Below, piece by piece: positions 6,785 to 17,520 of a stretch of 32,665 nucleotides of DNA (within the stretch, counting starts at the first letter, position 1; each line of letters starts with the position of its first letter). The position numbers were made by a program, and so were the translations under genes. Location: contig JAGBSO010000053.1 in the NCBI GenBank assembly GCA_017631795.1, positions 1 through 32,665 on the forward strand, written 5' to 3'. Under the pieces are notes generated by a model that saw nothing but the letters and a program-made list of their open reading frames with translations, was not told where the DNA came from and did not search any database. This DNA comes from Clostridia bacterium (GTDB lineage: Bacteria; Bacillota; Clostridia; Oscillospirales; Acutalibacteraceae).

Positions 6785-9700
6785 TCAATTTTTTAATACA
6801 ACATTACTATTACCGAGAATTTTCTGCAATTTTCCGTAAAGTGTTGCAGTAACTGAAGTTTTTATACCTGTTGACATATTATATTTCTTTGTATCTGTGT
6901 AGTAAAAATGAACAGGAGTAGGACCAGAAAATTCAGTGATCATAGGCATAATCTGTGAAAGCTCGGGACAATTTTCACTCGGCAGACGCACAAAAAGGCC
7001 TCTGTTGGATTTTTTCTGCTGAACAGGTGCTGTCTGCACAGCAGGTGCAGAAGTCTGCACGGGTGCTGATTCTGTTTCACTTACTGATGCAAGAGGAATA
7101 TCACGTTTTATGGGCGTATATTCGGGAGGAGGAGGTGCAGAAACTGACTTCCCTCCTCCTGACAGTCTTTCAACTGCAGGTGCAAGTTCGATTGAATCAA
7201 GTGAAATTTTAGATGCTGAGTCATCACTGAGTTCAAGTCTGCCTTCAATTATAACAATATTGTCTTCAACAAGCAGATCTGCAACCTGTTCCATCTTCTT
7301 CGGGAAAACAACACATTCGATTGAACCTGTAACATCTTCCGCCTGCAAAAATGCCATTGTAGTATTATTCTTTGTAACTTTTTTCTTAACAGCCGAAAGA
7401 ATTGTCAGAATTCTGACTCTCTGACCGCTTTTATAGAATGAAGATTTATCATTCACATCAGCTTCAAGCAGGTCGATAGTTTTTGCTGCATGAATTTTCT
7501 TTGCATAATCTTTATATGCAGACATGGGATGTCCTGACATATATATACCGGTGGATTCTTTTTCAAGCTGAAGAATTTCCTTCTCGGAAAACTCAGGGAT
7601 ATCGGGAATTTCAGGCTCTGAAGCTTTTGCAAGCTCCTGACTCATATCAAAAAAGCCCATCTGTCCCGAAACACTTGCCTTTTTATCGCTTTCAAGACTT
7701 TCCACAACAACATCCATCATCTGGAGCATCTGTTTTCTGTTTGCACCGAGATTATCAAGCGCACCGGCTTTGATAAGATGTTCAACACTTCTTCTGTTGA
7801 ATTCCTGACCGTAAGTACGTTTGCAGAAGCTGTAGAATGAATCATAATTACCGTTTTCCTTGCGTTCACGGATAATCAGTTCAACATATGACTGAGCAAC
7901 GTTTTTAACGGCAAGCAGACCGAAACGGACTGCGTTTTCCTCAACGGTAAACTCTTCTGATGATGCGTTTACATGTGGAGGAAGAACATCAATACCAAGA
8001 TTTCCGCATTCTGCGATATTGGCAACAAGCTTGTCCGCATTAGTAAGCACACTTGTAAGCATAGCAGCCATGAATTCACAGGGATAATGGCATCTGAGCC
8101 ATGCAGTCTGATAAGTAACATAAGCATATGCCGCTGAATGTGATTTATTGAAAGCATAGGATGCGAATGATGCCATGTCATCAAAGATTGCATTTGCAGC
8201 TTCGGGAGTAATACCGCGTTTTACACATCCGTCACAGGGCGAACTTCCGTCTGATCCGTCTGATCCGTAAAGGAAGTATTTTCTCTGCTGTTCAAGCACG
8301 TCAGCCTGTTTCTTTGCAACTGCTCGACGAACCATGTCAGCAGCACCAAGTGAATAACCTGCAAGGTCCTGGAAAATACGCATAACCTGTTCCTGATAAA
8401 CGATTGTACCGTAGGTAACATCAAGAATCGGAGCAAGATGCGGTGTGTGGTATTTGATCTGATCGGGATGTGCTCTGTTTTCAAGATAACCGGGAATGAA
8501 ATCCATGGGACCGGGACGATAAAGCGCAATAACAGCGATGATATCTTCAAGGCAGTTAGGATGCATATTGATCATCAGCGCTCTGATACCTGCAGATTCG
8601 CACTGGAACACACAGCTTGTTCCGCCCTGTGAAAGCATTTCGTATGTTTCCGGATCATCTATATCAATATTGTAGACATCGAAATCGGGAACTTTTTCAC
8701 GAACAAGTTTTTCCGCATCAGTAACAACAGTCAGCGTACGGAGTCCGAGGAAGTCCATTTTCAGAAGTCCGAGTGCTTCAACCCAACCTTTATAATACTG
8801 GGTAACTACTGATTCACCCGATTTAAACAAAGGAACATAAGTATCAACGGGGTCACGGCAGATAACGACACCTGCGGCGTGCATACCTGTGTTACGTACC
8901 ATACCCTCGATTTTCATTGAAATATCAACAAGATTCTTGATCTGAGGATCACCGTCATAAAGTTTTCTGAAGTCCGTACTCATTTCAATTGCCTTTGCAA
9001 TTGTCATGCCGAGATCACCGGGAATTTCTTTAGTAACAGCCTGTACAATATTAAGAGGAATACCGAGAACTCGTCCGACATCTCGGACAGCACCCTTTGC
9101 AGCCATAGTACCGAAAGTGGCAATCTGCGCTACATGATCGTCACCGTATTTTCTCTTAACATATTCAATAACCTCAGGTCTTCTTACATAGCAGAAGTCA
9201 ATATCAAAGTCAGGCATGCTGACTCGTTCAGGATTAAGGAAACGTTCAAACAGCAAATCATAACGCATCGGGTCAATAGCTGTGATACCGACGCAATATG
9301 CGGCAATACTGCCGGCACCTGAACCTCGTCCGGGGCCTACGGGAATGCCTACCGAACGGGCATAGTTGATATAGTCCCAGACTATAAGGAAATAGTCAGT
9401 AAAGCCCATTGAATCAATGATTCCGAGCTCATAATCAAGTCTGTCTTTATATTCCTGCGGTCCGTCTTTGCCGTATCTCTGTTCAAATCCGTCATAACAA
9501 AGTTTCTGGAAATACTCAAAGTGAGTCATGCCTTCGGGAACATCGTAATTGGGAAGAATAGAATTACCGAACTTGAAATCAACATTACACATTTCGGCAA
9601 TTTTATTTGTATTTGCAATTGCATCGGGATATTCGGGAAAAAGTTCAAGCATCTCTTCGCCTGATTTTACATAGAATTCTTCAGTTGAGAATCCCATTCC

Positions 9701-10402
9701 CGTGTCTTCTGCAATAGTTTTCTTTGTCTGTATACACAGAAGGATTTTCTGAATTTCGGCATCTTCTTTTTTAACATAATGCGCGTCGTTTGTTGCAACA
9801 AGAGGAATATCAAGCTCTCTTGCAATTCTGATTATATCAGGATTTGTACGATGCTGCTCTTCAATGCCGTGATCCTGAATTTCCATATAGTAATTACCTT
9901 CACCAAAAAGGTTTTTGTACCACAGTGCTGTGTTTTTAGCTCCCTCGTAATCATTCTTCAGAAGTGCCTGCGGAATTTCACCTGCAAGACAGGCTGAAAG
10001 GCATATAAGGTCTTCATGATACTCTTCGAGAATATCATGGTCGATTCTGGGCTTTGTGTAAAAACCTTCTGTCCATGCTGCTGAAACAAGTTTGATAAGG
10101 TTTTTATAGCCGTTTTCATTTTTTGCAAGAAGAACCAGATGGTAACGCTGATTGTCAAGACCGTGAACCTTATCAAAACGGGTTCTCGGTGCCACATAAA
10201 CTTCACAGCCGATGATAGGTTTTATTCCTTCTGCTTTACAGGCTTTATAGAAGTCTATGCAACCGTGCATAACACCGTGATCGGTGATTGCGATAGCTGT
10301 CTGTCCCAGTTCTTTTACATGCTTTATAAGCGGTTTGATACGGCATGCACCGTCAAGGATGCTGTATTCCGTATGAATATGAAGATGAGTAAAATCTACC
10401 AT
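6785..10402 (-). CDS. dnaE: DNA polymerase III alpha subunit (DnaE type)
   Basis: This 1205-aa replicative polymerase starts with a PHP domain (THLHIHTEYS at residues 5-14). The palm carries the metal-binding aspartates in MPDFDIDF, Asp398 and Asp400. Fingers follow, with SYAFNKSHSAAYAY, and an OB-fold region lies at about 985-1065 (RILTILSAVKKKV...ITG-like). It lacks the internal exonuclease of PolC, so it is the DnaE family. About residues 708-722 a small Gly/Ser/Asp-rich insert with CDGC interrupts a region that is usually compact. AAGGAAAG precedes the start. The gene begins 2 bases after araD stops, so both are probably on one transcript. Confidence 0.97.
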   Translation of the reverse strand: MVDFTHLHIHTEYSILDGACRIKPLIKHVKELGQTAIAITDHGVMHGCIDFYKACKAEGIKPIIGCEVYVAPRTRFDKVHGLDNQRYHLVLLAKNENGYKNLIKLVSAAWTEGFYTKPRIDHDILEEYHEDLICLSACLAGEIPQALLKNDYEGAKNTALWYKNLFGEGNYYMEIQDHGIEEQHRTNPDIIRIARELDIPLVATNDAHYVKKEDAEIQKILLCIQTKKTIAEDTGMGFSTEEFYVKSGEEMLELFPEYPDAIANTNKIAEMCNVDFKFGNSILPNYDVPEGMTHFEYFQKLCYDGFEQRYGKDGPQEYKDRLDYELGIIDSMGFTDYFLIVWDYINYARSVGIPVGPGRGSGAGSIAAYCVGITAIDPMRYDLLFERFLNPERVSMPDFDIDFCYVRRPEVIEYVKRKYGDDHVAQIATFGTMAAKGAVRDVGRVLGIPLNIVQAVTKEIPGDLGMTIAKAIEMSTDFRKLYDGDPQIKNLVDISMKIEGMVRNTGMHAAGVVICRDPVDTYVPLFKSGESVVTQYYKGWVEALGLLKMDFLGLRTLTVVTDAEKLVREKVPDFDVYNIDIDDPETYEMLSQGGTSCVFQCESAGIRALMINMHPNCLEDIIAVIALYRPGPMDFIPGYLENRAHPDQIKYHTPHLAPILDVTYGTIVYQEQVMRIFQDLAGYSLGAADMVRRAVAKKQADVLEQQRKYFLYGSDGSDGSSPCDGCVKRGITPEAANAIFDDMASFASYAFNKSHSAAYAYVTYQTAWLRCHYPCEFMAAMLTSVLTNADKLVANIAECGNLGIDVLPPHVNASSEEFTVEENAVRFGLLAVKNVAQSYVELIIRERKENGNYDSFYSFCKRTYGQEFNRRSVEHLIKAGALDNLGANRKQMLQMMDVVVESLESDKKASVSGQMGFFDMSQELAKASEPEIPDIPEFSEKEILQLEKESTGIYMSGHPMSAYKDYAKKIHAAKTIDLLEADVNDKSSFYKSGQRVRILTILSAVKKKVTKNNTTMAFLQAEDVTGSIECVVFPKKMEQVADLLVEDNIVIIEGRLELSDDSASKISLDSIELAPAVERLSGGGKSVSAPPPPEYTPIKRDIPLASVSETESAPVQTSAPAVQTAPVQQKKSNRGLFVRLPSENCPELSQIMPMITEFSGPTPVHFYYTDTKKYNMSTGIKTSVTATLYGKLQKILGNSNVVLKN

Positions 10403-10404
10403 AA

Positions 10405-11103
10405 TTACTTTCCTTGTCCGTAATATGCGTTTGCTCCGTGTTTACGAAGATAATGCTTATCAAGAAGATATGAATCAATGCTTGGCACATTTCCGCCGAG
10501 CATAAATGTATGCAGTGCCATGTCAGCAACAATTTCAAGAGTTGCTGCGTTTTCTGATGCTTTAACCGCATTTTTACCCCATGCAAAAACACCATGTGAA
10601 TGAACAAGCACACCGGGGATTGCATTTGCATCAAGATTATTATTTCTGAAATGCTCACAGATAACAATTCCTGTATTTTTTTCGTATGCGGAATTGATTT
10701 CTTCTTCTGTCAGACTTCTTGTACAAGGCACTGCACCGTAAGCAAAATCAGCATGTGTTGTGCCGAGTGCAGGGATTTCTCTGCCTGCCTGTGCAAATGC
10801 TGTTGCAAACTTTGAATGAGTATGCACAGCACCGCCTATATCGGAAAATGCTTTGTAAAGCTCAATATGTGTAAGCGTATCAGAAGAGGGATTATAGCGG
10901 CTGTCAATGACATTTCCGTCAAAATCAACAACAACCATCATCTCCCATGTAAGATCGGGATAAGGCACACCCGAGGGTTTTATAATGATAACATTATTTT
11001 CTCTGTCAACAGCCGATGCATTACCCCATGTAAACGGAGCAAGTCCGTATTCAGGTAAAAGCATATTTGCTTCATATACTTCTTTTTTCAGTTTTTCAAA
11101 CAT
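10405..11103 (-). CDS. araD: L-ribulose-5-phosphate 4-epimerase
   Basis: The 232-aa class II aldolase-fold enzyme interconverts L-ribulose 5-phosphate and D-xylulose 5-phosphate in pentose use. Zinc ligands are visible in HTHSKFATAFAQ and in HSHGVFAWG. The N-terminus MFEKLKKEVYEAN...LAPFTWGNASAVDR aligns with E. coli AraD, whose length is 231. The frame is open to 11136, but the start at 11103 is chosen because AAGGTGG lies 8 bases before it, while the upstream ATG sits in AT-rich DNA without a ribosome-binding site. No other arabinose genes are near, and the next gene is dnaE, which is unusual company. A related epimerase such as UlaF/SgaE is the main alternative. Confidence 0.9.
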   Translation of the reverse strand: MFEKLKKEVYEANMLLPEYGLAPFTWGNASAVDRENNVIIIKPSGVPYPDLTWEMMVVVDFDGNVIDSRYNPSSDTLTHIELYKAFSDIGGAVHTHSKFATAFAQAGREIPALGTTHADFAYGAVPCTRSLTEEEINSAYEKNTGIVICEHFRNNNLDANAIPGVLVHSHGVFAWGKNAVKASENAATLEIVADMALHTFMLGGNVPSIDSYLLDKHYLRKHGANAYYGQGK

Positions 11104-11151
11104 ATCAGTAACCACCTTAAAAGCATAATAACTCATTATAATATATAATAT

Positions 11152-11180
11152 ATTTTATATTATTTCCTCTTTGTTTTCAA
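11152..11180 (-). promoter_or_regulatory. araD-dnaE promoter
   Basis: TTGAAA (11175-11180) and TAAAAT (11152-11157) are 17 bases apart on the minus strand, about 50 bases before the araD start. Confidence 0.6.
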
Positions 11181-11211
11181 GAGAAAAATTGCTGAATTAT
11201 CATATAAAAAA

Positions 11212-11232
11212 GATACAGCATAAAGCTGTATC
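11212..11232 (-). terminator. Terminator of the lipoprotein-fabG operon
   Basis: GATACAGC and GCTGTATC form a perfect 8-bp stem with a 5-nt loop, followed on the minus strand by TTTTTTATATG. It lies 14 bases past the reductase stop. Confidence 0.9.
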
Positions 11233-11246
11233 CGAAAAAGAATATT

Positions 11247-11987
11247 TTATATGACCATTCCGCCGTTGACACCAATTACCTGCCCTGTCATATATGAAGC
11301 TTTGTCTGACGCAAGAAATGAAACAACATTTGCAATTTCTTCAGGCTGACCTATACGTCCCATCGGAATTTCTTCACAAAGGCTTTCAATATCTTCCTGA
11401 GAAAATGAAGACATCATTCTTGTTTCGATTGCACCGGGTGCAACACAATTGACGGTGATTCCGGATGGTGCAACCTCCTGCGCGAGAGCTTTCGTAAGAC
11501 CTATCACACCTGCTTTTGAAGCAGAATAATGAACTTCGCAAGATGCTCCGACCTGTCCCCACATTGAAGAAATATTGATTATTCTTCCGTTTTTTTCATG
11601 AATCATAAAAGGCAACACAGCACGGCATGCATTGAATACACCTGTCAGGTTTGTGCCTATCATAATATTCCAGTCATCATCCGTAATATCAGTAAACAGT
11701 TTCTGCTGAGCAATACCTGAATTATTAACAAGCACTTCCGGTGTACCCAACAGTTGTTTTACGGTATCAATCATTTCATTGACCTGCTGAGATGATGACA
11801 CATCAGCTTTTACTGTTATAACATTGCTTCCCTTAGCAGAAAGCTCTGAAGCCAGAGCTACAGCCTGAGCTTCAGAGCGATTGTAATTTATTGCCACAGC
11901 AAAGCCGTCACGGCATAATGCACGGACAATTGCTTCGCCGATTCCGGAAGCACCGCCTGTTACAACGGCTACTCTTCCGTTTTTCAT
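11247..11987 (-). CDS. fabG: Short-chain dehydrogenase, 3-oxoacyl-ACP reductase (FabG) family
   Basis: This 246-aa SDR uses NAD(P)H to reduce a keto group. The cofactor loop TGGASGIGEA is at residues 11-20, the NNSG motif near 88, and the catalytic Ser and YSASK (Tyr about 152, Lys about 156) are intact. The C-terminal GQVIGVNGGMVI is characteristic of FabG. It is not next to other fatty-acid genes. Instead its start overlaps the stop of a lipoprotein gene by one base (TAATG), so it is translated together with that gene. It may be a second, specialised FabG rather than the fatty-acid enzyme. Confidence 0.88.
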   Translation of the reverse strand: MKNGRVAVVTGGASGIGEAIVRALCRDGFAVAINYNRSEAQAVALASELSAKGSNVITVKADVSSSQQVNEMIDTVKQLLGTPEVLVNNSGIAQQKLFTDITDDDWNIMIGTNLTGVFNACRAVLPFMIHEKNGRIINISSMWGQVGASCEVHYSASKAGVIGLTKALAQEVAPSGITVNCVAPGAIETRMMSSFSQEDIESLCEEIPMGRIGQPEEIANVVSFLASDKASYMTGQVIGVNGGMVI

Positions 11988-12739
11988 TACGGTGTGATTG
12001 AACTCATAAGAGCTTTGATGAAACTTGTGGGAGAAGCTTCTTCAAAACCTTTAAGTGTAAGCTGGTCAGCGGGTATCTGAGCTGAAATCTGATCAACTAC
12101 AATCTGGATTGTCATAACATCATCAAGGTCATAGCTTTCAATCTGAATAAGATCATCACCGATTGAGTAAAGCTTGAAATATGAATCTGCGAAAGTATAG
12201 ATTGTGCAAAGACCTGCTGTGCCATTGATAGTAACTGAATACTGTGTTACATTAGCATTGCCTATGCCTTCATTTTCTTTTGTAATTGCCTGGAAATCAT
12301 TTACACCGAGACCTGAATCAAGATCAAGTGCGCTGATAAGAGTTTCTGAAAGTGCAGCATACTGTTTTTCTCTGGGAAGAACCATATATGTTGCATCATC
12401 AAGAAGAAGCATACCTAATGATACACCTGAATAATTTGCTGTAAACTGATAATTTTTACCATCAGTTGAAAGAATCAGAGGCATAACTTCACCTTCGCTG
12501 TAAACAACACCTTCAAGGTAATAATTGCCGCCGATGAATGTTTCAACACCAACACCAAGATCTTCTTCAACAGTTGTTGCGCCTTCTTCAATCTTGTTAT
12601 CACTGAGAATTACATTATTGTTCGCAGCACTATCATCTGTCTGATCAACTACTCCGCCCTTGGGAGAATCACCACAACCTGCAAACAACATTACAATACA
12701 CATAAGTAATGCAAAAACAGCACAAAGTATTTTTTTCAA
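11987..12739 (-). CDS. Uncharacterised lipoprotein
   Basis: I do not recognise this 250-aa protein. It has a lipoprotein signal peptide with lipobox FAGC (Cys22) and a Ser/Asp/Asn-rich linker (about 24-55). The rest is a globular domain of alternating beta-strands (about 65-245) with many Tyr, Leu and Asp residues and no enzyme motif. The pattern resembles bacterial lipid- or sugar-binding lipoproteins, but no family can be named. The start codon is TTG, preceded by AAAGGTGAT at 7 bases. It is first in an operon with a FabG-type reductase, which is an odd pairing of an outer-face protein with a cytoplasmic reductase. Confidence 0.75.
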   Translation of the reverse strand: MKKILCAVFALLMCIVMLFAGCGDSPKGGVVDQTDDSAANNNVILSDNKIEEGATTVEEDLGVGVETFIGGNYYLEGVVYSEGEVMPLILSTDGKNYQFTANYSGVSLGMLLLDDATYMVLPREKQYAALSETLISALDLDSGLGVNDFQAITKENEGIGNANVTQYSVTINGTAGLCTIYTFADSYFKLYSIGDDLIQIESYDLDDVMTIQIVVDQISAQIPADQLTLKGFEEASPTSFIKALMSSITP

Positions 12740-12787
12740 CTAAATCACCTTTTTACAATTTTTTTATAGTTTGTTTTCATACTTTTA

Positions 12788-12816
12788 ATAATACATTGAT
12801 TTTCAAGAAAAATCAA
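12788..12816 (-). promoter_or_regulatory. Promoter of the lipoprotein-fabG operon, with inverted repeat
   Basis: TTGATT (12811-12816) and TATTAT (12788-12793) are 17 bases apart on the minus strand. The -35 and part of the spacer lie in an inverted repeat, TTGATTTT (12796-12803) and AAAATCAA (12809-12816). The repeat could be an operator, or a weak lacZ terminator used in passing. Confidence 0.5.
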
Positions 12817-12825
12817 GCATTATTT

Positions 12826-15936
<3,111 letters not shown>

Positions 15937-15938
15937 TT

Positions 15939-15967
15939 ATTATATCAAATTCACATTTAAAAGGCAA
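15939..15967 (-). promoter_or_regulatory. lacZ promoter
   Basis: TTGCCT (15962-15967) and TATAAT (15939-15944) are 17 bases apart on the minus strand, 33 bases before the lacZ start codon. The -35 element lies only 3 bases from the end of the MITE-like repeat. Confidence 0.7.
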
Positions 15968-15970
15968 GGG

Positions 15971-16136
15971 AAATAAACAATAATTTAGCGGTGTTAAATT
16001 ATTGTAGTGGAAAATTGAAAATTGAAAGTTGAAAATGAATAGAGCGAAGCGGAATCAAGTGCGAAGCACTTCCGAAACTTTCCATTTTCCATTCTCAACT
16101 TTCCATTTGAGCGTAGCGATAAATTATTGTTTATTT
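15971..16136 (-). mobile_element. MITE-like repeat, 166 bp with 17-bp terminal inverted repeats
   Basis: AAATAAACAATAATTTA at 15971-15987 is repeated exactly in inverted form at 16120-16136. Inside are tandem heptamers of the type AAAATTG (about 16008-16037), a partly complementary TTTCCATT/TCAACTTTCC tract (about 16078-16108), and a central palindrome AAGTGC-GAA-GCACTT. AGCG-type motifs (GAGCGAAGCGG, GAGCGTAGCGA) recur. It encodes no transposase. The AT-rich arms and hairpin core are typical of non-autonomous elements dispersed in clostridial genomes. No clear target-site duplication is visible. Confidence 0.75.
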
Positions 16137-16278
16137 TCACCGTTGGCGGTTCTTTACCGCTGTTTACATATTCTGTTCTTTCACCAGCACAGATAGTTCC
16201 TGTCAATGTCAGAAGAATAAAAAAAATCCAGATAACTGTCAACAGGTATCTTCTTACAATCTTTTTTGTTTCACTCAT
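15994..16278 (-). CDS. Small membrane protein with a MITE-encoded C-terminus
   Basis: The 94-aa product has a basic N-terminus and one membrane helix (about residues 12-31), then a short polar tail. Its start overlaps the end of spoIIP by 4 bases (ATGA), so it is translationally coupled to a sporulation gene. From about residue 48 onward the reading frame runs inside the MITE-like repeat, and the low-complexity tail (NGKLRMENGKFRK... SFSTFNFQFS) reflects the repeat rather than a protein family. The native C-terminus therefore seems to have been cut off or replaced. I cannot name the N-terminal part. It may still work, since the helix and the coupling remain. Confidence 0.6.
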   Translation of the reverse strand: MSETKKIVRRYLLTVIWIFFILLTLTGTICAGERTEYVNSGKEPPTVKINNNLSLRSNGKLRMENGKFRKCFALDSASLYSFSTFNFQFSTTII

Positions 16279-17432
16279 TTTATATCTTCCTTTTTATTTT
16301 GCTTTATGTAATCAGCCAACACATCACCCAACAGACGTCCCGAATAAGCAGCTTCACGCAATGTATTGACGTCTGTGCCCACTTCTATAAGCAATGAATA
16401 AGGAGTTAAATCCATATTATATTTGCGATTACAGAAATATATCGGTTTCATAAGATTTTCATATTTATTATTGGCATATTTCTGAAGATTTACCGCAAAA
16501 GCAAGATTTTTTTCCCAATCAGGAAAAGATGAAACATTTCCGCCTTCCGAACCTGCTATTATCATAAGTTGGGCCGCTTTTTCTGAATTTATTTCAGTCA
16601 CAGGCTTCACCCTTGTGTAATCATCGTAGTATATCGCATCACGATGAATATCAAGAGTTATGACAACAGACGGATATTTTTCAAGAATTTCCTCTATTCC
16701 CTGACGTGATTTGTCATAAGCTCCGTTATAAGATGCATCATAAATATCCCTGTCATGAATAACACCAATGCCTTCCGATTCAAGCACAGCCGTTATTTCA
16801 TCACCTATACGCACCATATTTATATTTTTATCGTCGTTTCGTGTCGGATAATCCGTTGAAAACTCACCATTATCTGTCATTATATAACTCTCTGTTGTAT
16901 GTGTATGATAAATCAGCACAACAGGTTCGGAATAATCTTCAACCGGCAATGTACACCCTGTTTTCACTATGCTTTCAATATCAATTTCCGAATCAGCAGT
17001 CACATTACGGACGTGGATATTTTCAAAAGAATCCGTTGCCTGATAGTCTGTAAATGTTTTTTCAACGATTGCCCCGTCAAATACATACTTTCCGTCATCA
17101 AACAAATTCTGCATATATTCTGTGTTTTTAACAATATCTTCAGGAACAACAGTAAGGTCAGAAAAATCACGGTGTCTGATGAGATCATTTATCGAACCGT
17201 CATTCTGAATAAAATCAGCATCATATTGTGTTAAAAAGAATCTGATAAAATCATTTTTCAGCTGACTTAATCTATAAATAATCCCTTCAGGCATTGCAAG
17301 TGCTGTACTGTAATAAACCATCTTGTCAGGCAAAAAAGAAACAGATGAAACAAACATTGAAACTGAAACGATTATTACTGCAAAAAAATAATAAAAATTC
17401 ACCGGCAGTTTTCTTTTTACTCTGGTTTTCAT
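16275..17432 (-). CDS. spoIIP: Stage II sporulation protein P
   Basis: This cell-wall amidase and endopeptidase digests peptidoglycan during forespore engulfment, together with SpoIID and SpoIIM. The product is 385 aa from this start. It has one N-terminal membrane helix (about residues 15-35), a variable linker, and a C-terminal amidase domain with the motif VLIYHTHTTESY, an ITLDIHRDA stretch and a late EVGTD. ATG at 17432 is preferred because a TATAAT -10 sequence at 17465-17470 would place the transcript start near 17457. An in-frame GTG at 17456, which would add 8 residues, would then have almost no leader. Neither start has a good ribosome-binding site. Confidence 0.93.
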   Translation of the reverse strand: MKTRVKRKLPVNFYYFFAVIIVSVSMFVSSVSFLPDKMVYYSTALAMPEGIIYRLSQLKNDFIRFFLTQYDADFIQNDGSINDLIRHRDFSDLTVVPEDIVKNTEYMQNLFDDGKYVFDGAIVEKTFTDYQATDSFENIHVRNVTADSEIDIESIVKTGCTLPVEDYSEPVVLIYHTHTTESYIMTDNGEFSTDYPTRNDDKNINMVRIGDEITAVLESEGIGVIHDRDIYDASYNGAYDKSRQGIEEILEKYPSVVITLDIHRDAIYYDDYTRVKPVTEINSEKAAQLMIIAGSEGGNVSSFPDWEKNLAFAVNLQKYANNKYENLMKPIYFCNRKYNMDLTPYSLLIEVGTDVNTLREAAYSGRLLGDVLADYIKQNKKEDIK

Positions 17433-17484
17433 TATTTTGTTTTTGATTTCAATCACCCGGTTAATTATATGATCCGAAAAAGAA

Positions 17485-17514
17485 AAACAGTCCCTGCACG
17501 AGCAGAAACTGTTT
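17485..17514 (-). terminator. Terminator of the queT-regulator-kinase unit
   Basis: A 13-bp stem (17485-17497 with 17502-17514, two G-U pairs) with a 4-nt loop is followed by TTTTTCTTTTTC on the minus strand, 7 bases past the kinase stop. Confidence 0.93.
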
Positions 17515-17520
17515 ATTTTC

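Noticed and set aside
11104..11136. Upstream ATG for araD giving 11 extra residues
   Set aside because: It has no ribosome-binding site, whereas AAGGTGG precedes the ATG at 11103, which also matches the family N-terminus.
12796..12816. Hairpin taken as a lacZ terminator
   Set aside because: The minus-strand sequence after it is not a T run, and the same bases form the -35 of the next operon. It is better read as a promoter with inverted repeat.
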